The position numbers and the translations under genes are program-made. 64,000 nt of DNA from Schistocephalus solidus (Eukaryota; Platyhelminthes; Cestoda; Diphyllobothriidea; Diphyllobothriidae): NCBI GenBank assembly GCA_017591395.1, contig WEDG01002555.1, positions 62,001 to 126,000 of the forward strand, given 5' to 3'. Below, in pieces: positions 1-13,379 of the stretch (position 1 is its first letter; each line of letters opens with the position of its first letter). A model generated the notes under the pieces. The model saw only the letters and a list, made by a program, of their open reading frames with translations, ran no database searches and was not told the DNA's origin.

Positions 1-344
1 ACTTAACTCACCTAAGTAGTTTAGCCAGATGAGGCGTTAACTCCTAAACTCGCTCCGTCAGATCTTGCCTTAAGGTCAACCCTCACCGCTCAAACTCACG
101 TTTTCAGTTATCTCTTTCAACGCTATCACTAGCCGAGTCTGGGCGAGATGAAATTCCGGACGATTTGGTTTTCGGTTCCGTGCAGCACATCTCAATCGGT
201 GGGTACTGAGGGTGCATCTTACGAGCAGTGTTCCTCCAACGGACCTCGCGTTATATGCGCTGAAACAACACGTCGGGCGTCATTTGTACTGCGCTTCCAT
301 AACAAATGCCGTACGTGCATGTCTAGCCGCATGCTCATGCCGCG

Positions 345-560
345 CTATCCACCTGTATTCAATCGGGTCTTTTTGACTCTATCATGACACTGGGTCCAGT
401 TGGGTGAGGAAGGAGAAGGTGCGGCAGATGCTGCGCAAGTCTAATACCAATATAAATTAATGTACGCACAAGTCACCGTCCCTGTGCCCACTTTGTTGTG
501 GTGCACACGCTTGAACTCGGACTGCGGAACTCTATGATCGGCCGTTGGAGACGAGACCGG
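345..560 (+). repeat. family C palindromic-repeat arm, partial
   Basis: This stretch carries, in order, a tract like GACACTGGGTCCAGTTGGGTGAG, then GATGCTGCGCAAGTCTA, then GTCACCGTCCCTGTGCCCAC and a GTGGTGCACACG block. The same order recurs near 6.2, 27.1, 27.4, 39.4 and 40.1 kb. It is one arm of a palindromic element; the second arm is not obvious here. No coding capacity is seen. Confidence 0.5.
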
Positions 561-3500
561 TGCGTCTATTTCGGAGAATGGAGTGCAATTACAACCAACC
601 AAAATGTTCTGAGCACTGAACATCTGAACGCGGAGATTGTTTTGTAGCAGCCGCACACCTTGGTCTTCGGGCTAACCTCACATTGAGCCCAGAAGTCTCG
701 GTGCACCTGGGGAAGTTGATGGCTGACTTTATCTCTACCTTGTCAGCTTGGCCGAAAGTTCGGCCCTAATAATAGAATTTTCTACTAATCCAGGAGTTTC
801 ACCATCTATAGCCCTCAGGCAGCTTTGAAGCCCCAAACCATCATTTTGTTCGACACATCCATTATCGTGATCGCGCCTATCTGGGACACTGTGGACGGCG
901 TTTTCGCAAAAGACCGCGCTGCCCCCACAGTGTCATCAGCGTCTCCCAGATTCCCAGTGCACAGTTCAACAGCTACCGTAACACTGGGAGGGTCAACCTT
1001 TGTGTACTAAGGAACCCATTCGGTAACACAGTTGAAAATAGTTAACAGGATAATGCAACCGTTAAGGACGCCAGCTATTCTATGATAGTAAACCGGCATT
1101 TGTCATTTCAGTAAGAATGTATAGCCAGGAGGATATAGAGTGCCAGCATGTACTACGCAAAGGACCATGCCATTGTATGAATGGGATAATTATGGCTTCG
1201 CGCTGAAGTTTTTTTGCAGTCACATCAGACATATCATTTGAAGTAATCGGTGAGACATGGGCTTCTCAAATTCCGTTTTTACGGATTATTTTCCCTGAAT
1301 TTTTCTTCTTTTCATGTCCGCCATTTTCCTTTCGATATTTTTGGGTCCAATTTTGAGAAATTTCAGTGAAAAGTTTTTTTACGGTCCTTATATGTCTGGG
1401 TGCTTCTACGGTTACCTCTGCGTCATATGATTATTACTTCTCTTACAAACATTCTTCGGTCTTTTCTGCAGAGTTGCGGATGCAGACACGGAGTAGTCTC
1501 TTCTCGAAGAAATCAGAGCAACATGAACATTCACTCGGCGCTGAAACATATGATGAGGCCAAGGACATTTACTTCAAAACATGTGCTACTTGCAACTTTA
1601 GAGTAGAGTTTGAAAAACTGTGAATTTATTTTTATCAATGATCCACCCGCATTGACCTTGTTTGTCTTGCCAAGTTTTGTGTGGAAGTTAAGTCCTTCTT
1701 TAATCTGTTTATCATGGTTTTTCTTTACGAGCCCATTCACCTTTTTCTATAAATACTTGTGTGAATCAGACAAGTAATTGCATATGTTTCGTATCTGTCT
1801 TCCCGGAGGCTCCTCTGGTACCACAACCTTGCAGTTGGCACCAAAAATCCACTGCATGTATGAAATTATTATTTAGGTTTAGGTATCAGAGAGCAACCTA
1901 GTGTAGGCTTATGGAAAGCCGTGCCGTTAGCACCTACCTGAACGTATGCCACTTTCCCTTGCGCTTCAGAACAAAGTAGATCGCGAGTGGGCGTTCGCTT
2001 ACTAGGTCGCTGAGCCGACCATCGCTCCTCTCGGCTGCAGTAAACCTCCTCAAGTTCAATGGTAGTGTGAACCGAAACGCTGGTCAGCTCGTTGCGCGTA
2101 TGATAGTAGTTGCGTGATGCGTCTTGTGAAGGAACGCTTTCCTGTTCAGAACTAAAGGAACCCCGGAGGAGACTTCCTGAGGGCTATGCGCTGCGTCTGC
2201 AGATGGCGACCACCTTAACGGTTTTCAACCAGGGCTTGCTGCAAGGTAGGTTTCCAGGTCTGAATGGTAATCAACTGCGGGTACTGCAGTGATGACATTC
2301 CAGGCGGTGCCCGGCATCAATTTGACAAACTGGGTATCAATAAGGAGTTTATAAGTCATTACGACATTATGTAAAGGATGTGGCTGGCATAAAATAAACA
2401 CACATCTGCGGCCTGTTTGGCCAAATTACTGAACCTCATCCTAGGCTGTGAAAGGATGCTTTCTTCTCACCGCATAGTCTACAGGGGTGAGTAGATCAAA
2501 GATCAAGATTTCCTGCTACAGCAATTGTTTCGGACTTGCCTTTGCCTGTGTCAGCCAGTCGTGCCTACAGCTTGCACCTTCAACCGGAACCATCCACATG
2601 CGCACTTGCCGCTTAGGTGTTCCACAGAGGAGATCTCGCATACGGGTTAACGGTAGCACAACTCAGAGCTTGCCTGTTCCACATCACCGGTCCGCCTTGA
2701 CAACCCATATCAGACATTTATTTCGCACTGGCATTGCGCCAAATTGACCGAGCTGCGGCCGAAGCGCCGAGGCCCGAATTCTATCACCTTTTAAACTTTT
2801 CAGGATCTTGCCTGTTAAGGACTAGCCCCCTCCGCCTCCTCCTCCTTCCCTGCGCAAAAAGCGACAGCCAAGTGGAAGAACCAAAGATCCGTCGGTTTTC
2901 TTCTGCACTGCACCCATAAATGCCGGTATTTGCAGTCCATCATCACGGTGTCACTCCCCCCCTGTCTCGCCGACTGCGCCGGACCACCATTCGCTGCTTA
3001 CCTCAAATGGCCCACGTTAGCGGGATGGAGATAACAGGGGCGCCACCGTTTGCGTGCACGCGCGCAGTCGTTTTAGGCTGTCATTGCCCCCCGGCCAGTT
3101 TGGTAAAAAGTACATGCACCTTTGACGCGGCCCTGTGCTTGTGCCGCTCCGCGCTTCTTGTTATTGCTATAACGTTTAAGCCGGTATGTCGGAGGCACTT
3201 ACTGACACAGGGGGGGGGGGCTGAAGATTACATCCCCGTGTTGCCGACCCCCCGGCAATAATGTAGCCACGGGGTCAGAGTATCTTCAGCCTATTTTATT
3301 TACCTCTGCACAGGAGATAACTGATCCTCCTTGCGTCGCCGTCTGCACTTCAACTGTCTCGGTCCTTTGTTTGGGGGGGGGGAGGTATGGGCTAGGGTCT
3401 TTGCATGCTCAAATTGTTCCCTTCACGGGGCCTGCGAGGATGGAGCTAATTTTTGTCGATGCGTCACATAAAGAGAAGGTTGTCCGTTTCATGAATTATC

Positions 3501-5225
3501 CTAATCAAGCATTTTCGCACCATAAAAACGAGGCGTTTACCTATCCGTCTCCGATGGCGTAGCGACCCGAGGGTTTCTATTCGGACACTTGAACGTGGCT
3601 TTTGAAATTGAGCCGCCATTTTTCTCTTTCGTCCACATGTGAATTTTCTTATATATCCATGGGCTTATTGTTTATTTTAATCACCATATTGAGGTCAATT
3701 GTAAATGACACCAGCACCGTTTTGAAGGAAGTTTATCTGGAGCAAATTTTGTGACTCCTTCACAGACGAGCGTCCGCGATACCGAAAGCTTCAGCTTTCG
3801 CTTACTATGTATCGTTTGTTATATTTGGGTTTTATCTCTTTTTACGTACCATTTCATACCCACAGTGAATGGAGGTCTTTTTTGCTGAAAGTTTTGATGT
3901 GACACTGTCATAATAAAGTGTATCACTCTCAATTAGAAATCTTACAGTCAGTTTTGGAAATTTCAATCGGACGCTCTTCAGCGCAGCTGCGCTTGCCGAT
4001 TTCGGTACGTTGGCTTTGGTCAACAACGCAATTCTTCCAGTCCCTTGAATTTTTTTTTTCGAAGACGTCCTGCTTCACCTCCAAGGGTACATTCCTCTCC
4101 GCACCCACGGTTCATAAGCTGTGCTTTTCACCTTCAGCTACCCCCTGACAGAGCTGCATCACACGTTCTAACGCTGCCCTGGAGCAGGTCCTGTTTTCTG
4201 TGCTTCACGCTCGTGCAGCCCGGGACTGCTTGTTGCTTCTGTTACGCAGTGGATGTCGGTTGAGCCACGCAACGCCCATAGGTGTCGTGTGATGGCACGC
4301 CCTATACGGTAGGCCCTCATGTCGCGTCATCACCTGTGCTAACTCCCATCACCCGTTGGCTTGCATGCTCAGGCAATTCGTCTGTGCCTTGGGGGTCCAC
4401 CCCCACAGCAAATCAGCGCATTCCCCTCTCTTAAAAGTGTGACGTCTTGGAATCTATCACGTCACGCTAACCCTAATGGCTGCCAAAGATACCCACTGAC
4501 GGGCTGGCTGGATCGCTCTCAGGACTGACAGTCAGGTAGTAGTGGTTACCCTTTAATAATGCTGCCTTTATGACGCTCCGCTTTAGGTAGGAGATTCCAG
4601 TCGCCCTTAAATTTAGTGCGATCCAGTCGTGTGTAGTACGCGTAGAGAATCTGTTTGGTTTTCCAGCCACGGTGCCTGCACCCATCTTTGGTCTTCTTGA
4701 AATAGTCTTGTCATCGAGGAAACGTGGGTGAGTGAGAACAGAGTGCGGTGGTTGCTGCGTATGTCTGACTCATCGGACTTTGTTGATCGCGACGGTTTCA
4801 CTGACGGACGTGGGTCTAAGATTTGTCTGCCGTGCTTGGGTCCTTGTAGGCCTTCTTGCGCCTGATCTTACAATGGCCCCATGTCGCGATGAATGCACTC
4901 CCTTACAAATTTGTAGAAAACTTGTGTGACCTAAACAGGCCTCAAGCTCTAAATGAAAGCAGAACAGCCCTCTATCGTCAAGCGAGTGCTCCTAGCGGTG
5001 GGTCTTTATTGAAATTTCTTTCAGCTTGCTTCGTTCGATTGCAAATGTAATCTTTTACCGCGTTTGTGATCAGCACTTGGAAATGCTATCTTTCCGAAGA
5101 CAAGTCGTCAAATAACAGTGCAACGAAATCCGAAAACCGGATTAATCTCTAGAGACCTTGCGAAAAAATGTTTCTCTCCATAGGTCCGGCACACGGGTTG
5201 ATTTTCGAAAGTTAAGTGAAATCTC
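561..5225. other. unassigned sequence, no supported gene
   Basis: I see no convincing gene here. A short plus-strand open frame at 1366-1623 follows a possible acceptor (TTTCAG at about 1360-1365) and begins with a hydrophobic run, but it is only 85 codons and matches nothing I recognise. A GC-rich stretch at 2900-3260 is open in one frame for 113 codons, probably through base composition. G homopolymers lie near 3212-3221 and 3374-3382. Confidence 0.4.
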
Positions 5226-5439
5226 AAATTTTGAACGTATCTTTTCGTTCCTTGCTGACGTTATTGGCTTGCTTGTTGATAAAATGTTTGTCTTTATAAC
5301 TCTTTATCAACTGCGTATGCCTGTGGTGTTTGTATACTATACTAGTACTATACCGTCTCATAGTGTTCATTCGACATAGCCTATTTTCTCTTTCCCAACT
5401 TTGAACGGATTTATTCGTTTCTTGCTGTTTTTATTCACG

Positions 5440-6165
5440 GAAGCTGGTGAACCAACGGCTGGGGCTTCGATATAGAGTTGCCGCGCCCCCCTGCCCTCAC
5501 TGCTCCCGCGTCTTCACACACCGCATGTGCCTGTTAGGTCACATGCGCCTCCACGGTAGCTTGTGGTAAACCACCGTAGGCTAAGCCACATCAGCGCACA
5601 CTACCTTACCAATCGATACACAACACCATCACTATATACCTGAGAGTAGCACGGTTTCCTAGAAATTGTGGAATGGAAGGCTTCCAATCTGACGCTTAAA
5701 CCAGATCACGTCGTCGGCCCAGCGTGTGTTGTGCGTTGAGTGGCTGACCAGCGGACTGGGAATCAGACGACGATGGCTCCTCCGTATCCCCTGGTTTAGT
5801 GAATCCTGGTGTGTGCCAGGTCGTGCTGTGGCGTGCAAATACGGGTACGCCGTCCCGTCAGCCAATGCGCCCACTCCCACATCAGACAACTGACCGGCTC
5901 TGACGGTGGTCTGATTGTGGGGTGGGGGAGAGAGTGAGGTCGACGGCTCAGCGCATTTTTCCTCAATATAAACAATCTAACGCGCTTGAAACTAGCACGG
6001 TGCGCTAAAAGCCGTGGCTTGGAACATTGCCAACTGACGGGATAACTCGGACCGCTTGGTCATTCCAGTGCGTGCGTTTGCGCGCAAGTAATGACTGACG
6101 GCCGGAGAGTCAGGCTGCAATGGCTCCGTAATGTGGCCTTTATAACACTCAGTCAGTTAGGATCG
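5440..6165 (+). mobile_element. 5'-truncated zinc-finger LINE: last finger plus 3' tail
   Basis: The plus strand at about 5500-5570 encodes a final C2H2 finger (HCSRVFTHRMCLLGHMRLH) and a stop, matching the last finger of the better copy at 32.75-33.2 kb on the minus strand. Upstream, EAGEPTAGAS corresponds to the inter-finger linker, in a shifted frame. Downstream sequence (about 5575-6165) is collinear with the 3' flank of the 32 kb and 24 kb copies. It includes the ATCTGACGCTTAAACCAGA block and the CCGTGGCTTGGAACATTGCC block, so this is a shared 3' tail of about 570 bases. RT and endonuclease are absent: a 5'-truncated insertion, typical of target-primed retrotransposition. Confidence 0.75.
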
Positions 6166-6169
6166 GAGG

Positions 6170-6430
6170 CGCCCCCTCTCTTATGCTGCTGTATTTTTGT
6201 TTGGTGTTCGACCACCGTGCGTGGGCCTGCGCCCTCTCCCATCTCCGGTCTTCTTGATTCTGTCTTGACACCGGGTCCTGGTGGGGGGAGTGGAACAGAG
6301 AGTGAGGTAGATGCAGCAAATGTCTACTCTTAGTATAATCCAGCGCGAGTCATCGTCCCTGCACAGCATACGGTGGATATAGTCGAACACGACGGTTGAA
6401 CTAGCGTATGTGTGGTAAAAATGAGGGTGA
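6170..6430 (+). repeat. family C palindromic-repeat arm
   Basis: This is a clear family C arm: GGTCTTCTTGATTCTGTCTT, ACACCGGGTCC, AGAGAGTGAGGTAGATGC, a CATCGTCCCTGCACAGCATA block and GGTGGATATAGTCGAACACG follow in the order seen at 40.0-40.4 kb. Only one arm is clear; the opposite arm is missing or too diverged. Confidence 0.65.
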
Positions 6431-6489
6431 CTCGGTAACAGTGCTATACTGACCACTTTGTTCCTAGTCCGGGGCCTTGTGTGAACGAT

Positions 6490-6725
6490 CATGGAGCTTT
6501 GGATTTTAGGTAAGATAAGGTTTAGTGTTACGATTCGGATTCAGGCTAGAAATAGGTTTACTGGAGGTTTTATGGTTGTAGTTAGATTTAAGTTCATGGC
6601 TGAGATTAAGTTTTGGTTTAGGGTCAAGTTGAAGGTTAGAGTTAGGACACAGGAAGGCTTACCCTTCTTGAAATTTTACACAAGGCCACCTGTTTTACCA
6701 GTGGGGAATTTTATTCTTATCACTA
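6490..6725 (+). repeat. family T element, partial, telomere-like core
   Basis: A T/G-rich tract made of variants of TTAGGTT, GGTTTAG and TTAAGG is followed by TACCCTTCTTGAAATTTTAC and AAGGCCACCTGTTTTA, the start of the family T right end seen at 18.4 and 23.6 kb. The outer inverted repeat is lost. The tract is fortuitously open for about 150 codons in one frame; I do not read that as a gene. Confidence 0.55.
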
Positions 6726-8202
6726 CTTCTCTTCCCTTTCCTCCTGGTATGCGCTTAGCCCTTAATCATGTCAGGTTATTTTGTATGTCCTGCTGCCAGT
6801 TGTTAGATGTTCATAGGACGTCTAATTGGTTCGAGTGTCCATGTAGCGTTGTGCTGGCCTCCGTTCTGCAATCACAACCAAAATCCTTTCCGAAGGACCA
6901 CTATTTCCCCAATTGCTGGTCTAATCATAAAACTCATAGACGGTGTACCTGACCACGTCAGGTGATTCCAGGACCTGGGTCTACAAAATCCAAATACACC
7001 AACCTCGTCCACAGAATCCTTCTAATGGGACAGTGCATGCTGGCTAAAGAACTGGACGGTATGATGGCCTACTGCACAATCAGGTAGTCGAACGCTGCTG
7101 TTTTAGATTCGAATCCCACCGAGGCCGCTGAGTTTTCACAGTTTTATGCTATTGTTCTGTTCTCAAAGGCAAAAGTTAGAGGGAACAGAAGTTACACAGG
7201 GTTGACTAATTTTATCTACGGTGCAGGATGAGCGTGCAATTTGCAATAAGTTATGTAAAGAAGTCTGCCAGAAATCTTCCCAAATGTAGTAAGCCTTTCA
7301 ACTAGTATATGGCAATGACAACAGCCATGGGGAACTTGTTATTGCGCCAAAACCACGCAGAAGTTTCTCAACCTGACCTACGGTTAAGGTGAAGCTAAAT
7401 GGGACGTCAGTGCGATCTGTTAGGCGTGTGACAGCTGAGGCTGCGGTCACGCTGGCAGTCCTTTACGCCACCTGTGGCGCGCACACACCCTGCCCTCCGC
7501 ACGCCATTGTGGTGGTACCCGAGCCCCGGAGCCACGTGCGCTTACATGGTCCTCCACTTGTTGGGTAGGTTTTTCACCCTCGCACGCACGTACGCAATGC
7601 ACGTAAATTAGCGGCCAGCATCCCGCCCGCCGCCCCCCCCCCCCTCCGTGGTTCAGTGCTGTAAATTTTCCATGCCTCGACCTCTGTCCGTGCAAACCCC
7701 CTCCCCCCCCCTAATCACCCACCCTGAACGGCTGATGCCAAATTTGGGCCACGCAAAGCAGTTCCCATGGTGAGTTCGCCGTCGAGGTTCCTCCACCTTG
7801 ACGCTGGCCCCCAGAGGATTCTGGTGCTCGAAGTGTGCAGCTCAAATCCAACTTCGGAACTCAGTGTGAAACACGTGTTTGGGTTTTCATCTACTACCCG
7901 TTTTCTTGAAAATGCAGGCACGCTTCGAAATGTCCGTAAGTCGTCATTCAACATCATTTTCCATGGCACTATACCGTATTAAAATTCATGAGTAGGCACG
8001 ATCACAACGCAATACACATGTCTCTTATCCCAAAACTTACTGGAGCCCAGCGAACGCTAATTTGACTGGCAGTCCTCTTCGTAAGTAGAGGAGTTTCGAC
8101 ACTTAATACGGCTACGTTTGCAGGTGTGTACATTACGTGGTTGACAGCTGAAACTGAAAGGGGAGTTATTTATGTTTAAATAAATAGAAATGCCAGCATT
8201 AG
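6726..8202. other. unassigned sequence with possible tRNA-like remnant
   Basis: There is no gene I can support. At 7060-7130 an ATTCGAATCCC B-box-like motif follows an AATCAGGTAGTCGAACGC stretch, so this may be a tRNA-derived SINE head. Long C tracts at about 7628-7645 and 7690-7710 are simple sequence. Confidence 0.3.
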
Positions 8203-8312
8203 CTGTAGCATTAGTAATAGTAGAACTAGTAGTAGTAGTACTATTATTATTATTATTATTATTAGTAGTAGTAGTATTAGTAGTAGCAGTAGTAGTATTA
8301 GTAGTAGTAATC
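8203..8312. repeat. TAG/TAT trinucleotide microsatellite
   Basis: An interrupted array of TAG, TAT and TAC triplets, with a purer ATT run near 8242-8262. Open frames reading Thr/Asn runs across it are artefacts of triplet composition. Confidence 0.85.
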
Positions 8313-10024
8313 AAGGTAAAATGTAGATGACAGATGACATAAACAGCTTTGCCTTAAGGACTTTGCCAGTCTAAGTTATCTGTAATCAACAAAGAGGAAA
8401 CTTCTTGTTTAGCCGATCGTTAAGGTAAACTATGCTCATTAATGAATGGAGAAAAATATCTGGATGTATTGTCAATAATTTTTCATAATGTTGCACTGAA
8501 GTATTGGTTGAGGTAGACAAGTCTTGCTTCAGTAACTTAGATTTTGTTAATTGATAATTAACATAACTATTGCTATCTTCCTCATTCATGCAATATTCGA
8601 AAGCATGTCGTCCTTAGAGATAATTACTTTCGGCTTTCCCTTGGCAATACCAATTCAAGCCGTTTGACGACTTCATAGTATGTTTACTGGAATTAAAAAT
8701 CAAATGAGATATCATTCAGCAAAGGACACCTGGCAATGTCTCCAAATACAAAATGCGCTCTTGGCCCAGATGGTGAGCCGAATATGGAAATTCTGGTTCC
8801 TGCCGCATGCGGGTAACCGGGAGCTCTGGCGGGGTTACTGCTTCTGAGCTTTTAGCGGGTGCTCACGTGGTTTGCAAAGAGAAGCCCGGGCGCTTTGCTT
8901 GGCGTTGAAAGTAAGCTGTGAAGTTCTTGCAGTTGGCTCATGGCCACCGATGATAGAAAAAAATATATATATTTCATTTATTCAGTGTTCGTCACTGCGT
9001 GGTCGAGTCAGTTAACATGTTTTTATTTTCCATGGGTTATATCATTACCCACTGCAACCGACATAGCGCTAACCCGTGCGTTACAAGAGCAAAGCCCAGT
9101 GGACCTTCAGGTGTCCTGGATTCAAACCTCGCGTTCGCCAGGAGAAGTTGTAAGACTTCCCATTTAATTGGTTCTTAAGAAAAGAGACTACCTACAGTTC
9201 TTCAATTCCGACAAGTATATTTTGATACCCATATCTTGACCTGGCTACCAGCCTAGTCCGCCGTGTTTGCAGATTCAAAGTCATATGAACGAGGTGACGC
9301 ATGAGTTGCCTTCCGTGTGATGGTAAAATTGCAAAACATGGACGATCAGGTATTGTGATCGCCTTCTTGGTCAGAAGAGCTGGTTCTCCCTCGTAATTCT
9401 CACTGGATATCTTGCCCTCTCCATCATGTTAACTCAGAAATCTGTAAAATTTATCGATTGAATGAAGACATGCCTATGTGAATGGGCTCAGCCTCATCTC
9501 CTGTTGGCAGCACGACCCAGGATGATGCCTTCCTGTTTTTGTCTCACTGAATAGTTTCCACAAAGCTTTATCCCGCGTCGTCAGTACCGCAGGGGTTTTG
9601 CTCCCCCTGTTTGGCATCCAGGACTTACTGAATTGCAGATTTGACAAAAGGGCCATGAAGGTCGTTTGTGGCTCCTCGTGGCAATACAAAGGAGCGTTTA
9701 CGACGGGAGGATACACGAGTTATCTGCCTGACTCTGTGCCTCAGAAAAGGTCAACCCAGTTTCACCGGAAAAATCTGCAGTGACTTATGCTCCTGCTTTT
9801 GGCGACCGGAAATGTCATCTGCCTTAATGGTCAAATAAATCCTCACCTCTGCTGTACTGTGCTGTACTGATTTTGGCGTGTTGCTGGGCCGTTTACTTTG
9901 CTGCTAAAACGGGCTACGCGGTAGATGTAATGAACTAACCCAGGCGGGGAGTTATATCAGGAGAGAGCAGTCGTTATTGGGGATGAGCAAATATAACTAA
10001 TGCCACGCATGGGGCACGCCAAGA
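8313..10024. other. unassigned sequence
   Basis: I see no coding region or repeat family here beyond short low-complexity stretches and a small tandem of GTACTGTGCT near 9853-9870. A GATTCAAACCTCGCG motif near 9119 resembles a Pol III B box but has no partner A box that I can find. Confidence 0.3.
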
Positions 10025-10200
10025 CGCAGGCTCACGCCCACCACCATCCTTCGCCTGATTCTGATTCTAGTTTTCTTGACACCGGGCTCAGATGGGTGAG
10101 GGAGGACAGAGTATGTTCAGTCTTCGATCATTAGAGGTAGATTAAAAATGCTGACAAATACTAGGGAGATTGGAATGGCCATTGCTGACTCAGTGAGATC
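10025..10200 (+). repeat. family C fragment adjoining SINE fragment
   Basis: GATTCTAGTTTTCTTGACAC, CCGGGCTCAGATGGGTGAG and ACAGAGTATGTTCAGTC give the outer part of a family C arm. Immediately after, TTGGAATGGCCATTGCTGAC at about 10169-10188 matches, on the opposite strand, the SINE body motif (AATGGCCATTCC) found at 20.9, 21.2 and 29.1 kb. Confidence 0.45.
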
Positions 10201-11540
10201 TCGGGATACACCGTGCATCGTGTCTGCTCCCACGTGTAGATACCTGTGAATCGAGGTTCCATGCAGCTCTGCGAGGCTTTCCTGGTTCGCTTACTCTAGC
10301 ATACTGCTTCTTACGTAATGCAAGTAACGGCCAGACTATTGAAAATTTCAAGCACCAAGGTTGCCAAAGTAGTGGTAACTGTTCTATACCATTTATTGCT
10401 GTTAACAGTAAATTTCCAGGCATCATATTCTAGATGAAATACTGCAAGCGATTCCGAAAATCTCTCTGTTCTATGGCAACCTAAATAGACGCTTTAAAGT
10501 ACTCCTGCAAAGGTTAATTCAAAAGACTTCCAAATGTTCTTGGCGGTACACTTTGCAAACTATCTCCTGAAACTGAATTAGAGAATTCGGCGCGAGAATA
10601 TGCCCTAAGTAACTGAACTTCATTTGCGGATGGTATTCAAACTCAACTGTTCCATTATTTTGCGTACATCAGTGTGAATCTTTTGATGTAGATAGTCTCA
10701 AAAATTAAAATTAAAGTTAAAAATACGGATACCTAAGCGGCAACTCCAAGGACCCGCCTTCACAAAGCCTTCGACTGCGAAAGATCTCGTATAAGTAATT
10801 TTGCCCGAAGTGGACATAATATATAGCGGTCTGGTTCCGTTGAAATCATACATGATAAGGTTTTTCAAGACGCCCCAATAGAGGGACCACTTGCTGTGTA
10901 GCGGTGGACAAAAGGGCTGCCCTAAAATTGGAATCGGTTAATTTTTATTATTATTGGCCCTTGTATCAATATCCCAACTGTCGACAACTCCGTATCGAAT
11001 AACTGATTTGACTCTACACCGCTGTCATGCTTTGCATGCAAGCGGCATGCAACAGGAGGCCGGACGAAGTTCGGGGGAGACGGAAAGGGGGGAGGGCCCG
11101 GATCGCAGTTGAGAAGTGGTCAGAATCGTGCCGCAGCCTTGCGCACATATTCACGCGTCTGCGTGCACTACGCCTGGTTCGCCCGCGTTGATTGGTCAGT
11201 TGCGTGTGGCCACTCCGAGGGTACTTCATTAAACAGGCATGCACGCGGCGTGGCGCCGAAAATGCTTTCCCCAGCACTGCAACCACGTGTTAAATACAAT
11301 GAGCACGTTGAAATTAGTTGATCCTTTGAACTGCCGATTACGCCTGGTCCAGATGCTCTTCGTTCCACAATGGCATTGTACACTCATTTGCTGAATCTGC
11401 CAGTGAGTGTATCAACCAATTACCCTTTCTCATCGACGTAGAACTTTGCCCCCATTCAATTTCCCCACTTTTCCATCCGTACCCGTGAAGCAGGTGCCCT
11501 TCTCTCACATTAAACACCCCCGACCGGAAGATAGAAACAT
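10201..11540. other. unassigned sequence
   Basis: No supported gene or repeat. Short open frames on both strands at 11.0-11.4 kb lie in a GC-rich patch and overlap one another, which argues for composition rather than coding. Confidence 0.3.
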
Positions 11541-11558
11541 ATATTTTTAAGCTGGATT

Positions 11559-12207
11559 ATGCTGACCTGTCTCGGAAACCTAATTGTGCAAGCGCGCAGG
11601 CGTTCTTACAATCAAAATTCTGGTGTTAAATTGACACCAGATGGATCTCTCCTCCTCATTCTCCTCCTCTCACCGGCAATTCGTAAGTTTAACTGCAGTG
11701 AATCGCGCCTCCTCCCTGTCCTCCTTGGAGACCTCATTGACTCCTCGTCCTTTCCTTCGCTCTCGCCTTTTTTCGCTTCCACGTCTTCTTCACCTTGCCT
11801 CGACTCTCCCAGGTCTAATCACGGTGCCTCTAAAGACCAATTCTACTTGCAGTCACCGCAGCGTTTTTGGACAGTTTTCTTACTGCTCATGTTTGGGTTC
11901 CAAGTTGCGGTTCTCCACGTACACGCTAGTCCCCTAACACCCGGTGGCCTCCAAAACACCACCGTGCGAAACCCAGCACTCCCGATCCGGGCAATCAGAC
12001 ATCCGTCATTTGAACTGTCCTTCAATCCACCGTGGCTACAAGCTGACAGAGGCAGCCGGGTTGGCCGGAGCACTCTTAGCATAATTAAATCGTTTAATGG
12101 CTCTGTTATGCGTCTGTACAGTGAAAGGGCCGATTTAACTAAGGCTTATATCACCTTCCGAAAGCGGCCAAGTCGACCTTACCTCAAACGGGACAGTGGA
12201 AGAAAGT
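11559..12207 (+). CDS. probable host exon, membrane or secreted protein, ending at a splice donor
   Basis: An uninterrupted 216-codon plus-strand frame begins at ATG 11559 and closes with AGAAAGTGAGTGG, so the reading frame stops exactly at a strong GTGAGT splice-donor match (donor after about 12206-12207, phase 2). I read it as a first or early exon. A hydrophobic stretch (FWTVFLLLMFGFQVAVLH, about residues 103-120) precedes ASPLTP, which resembles a signal-peptide or signal-anchor boundary; the true start may be nearer to it. The rest is basic, with sequons NCS, NTT and NGS. The product is not recognised. The next compatible coding block seen is at 41.4 kb, and a phase-2 acceptor there could be joined only by skipping about 29 kb of repeats. 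Exon status is inferred from frame length plus the donor. Confidence 0.5.
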
Positions 12208-13379
12208 GAGTGGTCTGATTTTCCTTTTTGAGGTTGCTATTTATGCTAATAATCCTACTAACATGCATCCTATGGAGTCTACTCAAATTAATAATACTAT
12301 CTCCATGGCCATTGCTATTCACCCGGTAACTATGACCACGTTTGTCACAATTCTTAATACTGTGCGTCCCGCTGTTATGACATCAGGGTTAACATATCTG
12401 TCATACACACGCTCTACTTTTGCCAACATATTTAGGTTTCAACTGGCTGCGCAGCATCGGGCCTGCCTGTGGGAGTTCTTTTTGATGAGTACTGACGACT
12501 ACGCACGGGTTTGTTGAAAGTTTGAATTAACGGACCGTTTCGTTAATCTAATGTCAGACATATATGGGTCAGGAAAGCCAAACTTCAAGTGGGTATCCAA
12601 GACATGACAGGGTCTTTCGAATAAATGCCCCTGGGATCCCGCTGCACTTTTGCGATCCCGAAACTCTGTCATCCCACCCATGGTTACATCGAGTTCATCG
12701 GGTCAGTTGTAGATCGTCTTACATTGAGAGTGACCACATAGCATAAGGCGTTTTTTCAGTTATGTGCAAAGGTTTTTCGTGCAACCGCATGCTATTTTAT
12801 AGTGATCTCGGCGGATATTTGCACGAATTTTTCAGAAAATGCATAAGGTTTCTTGCAAAATGTTGCAAGTTGTGTACAAATATACTACGTAACAAGATCT
12901 TGCAAAAGGAAATATTCTTGTTCTTTGAATCCCTAGAAGCCAAATGTTTGCACGGTCTGTGCCGTTCCTTGATATTGTTTATGCTCTGCTAGTGCCTCTA
13001 ATGTAAAAATCGTCACAAGCATATACATACAAACATGTTTATTCCGAAAAACGGACCTCCCAATATATTTACTTAGGGGGACGCGAAATTCTTTAGAGAA
13101 ATAGCAACTTTAGTATATACATGTTAAAGGTTGGTTCTTTAGCTCGTCCTCAGACTATTGGCCGTGCGTAGAATCAGTTAACTAATTAACTGTGTGTAAA
13201 AAAAAGTATTTTGTGGTCAAATGACATTTGAACCATTACGCGTTCAGAGCATGTTGTCACCCCGTCGTGATTGGGCGTGCGCGTTTGACGTTGTCCTTAA
13301 TGATTTTGTATTTGGCATTGATGCATGCCTCATCTGAATGCATTACCTTCAGAAATTCACAGATTTTTCTTATTGGGCT
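12208..13379. other. possible intron, no gene seen
   Basis: An AT-rich stretch with only short chance frames and no recognised repeat until 13380. If the block ending at 12207 is an exon, this is its downstream intron. Confidence 0.3.

Noticed and set aside
2900..3260. 113-codon GC-rich frame as a gene
   Set aside because: No motif, no splice signals, and a G10 homopolymer inside the frame; likely composition.
6491..6952. 153-codon plus-strand open frame as a gene
   Set aside because: Most of it is the telomere-like core of a family T element, whose T/G-rich repeats have few stops in one frame.
7628..7710. C/G homopolymer runs here and at 3212 and 3374 as functional G-quadruplexes
   Set aside because: Single long runs without the spaced four-run pattern; more likely simple sequence and possible sequencing slippage.
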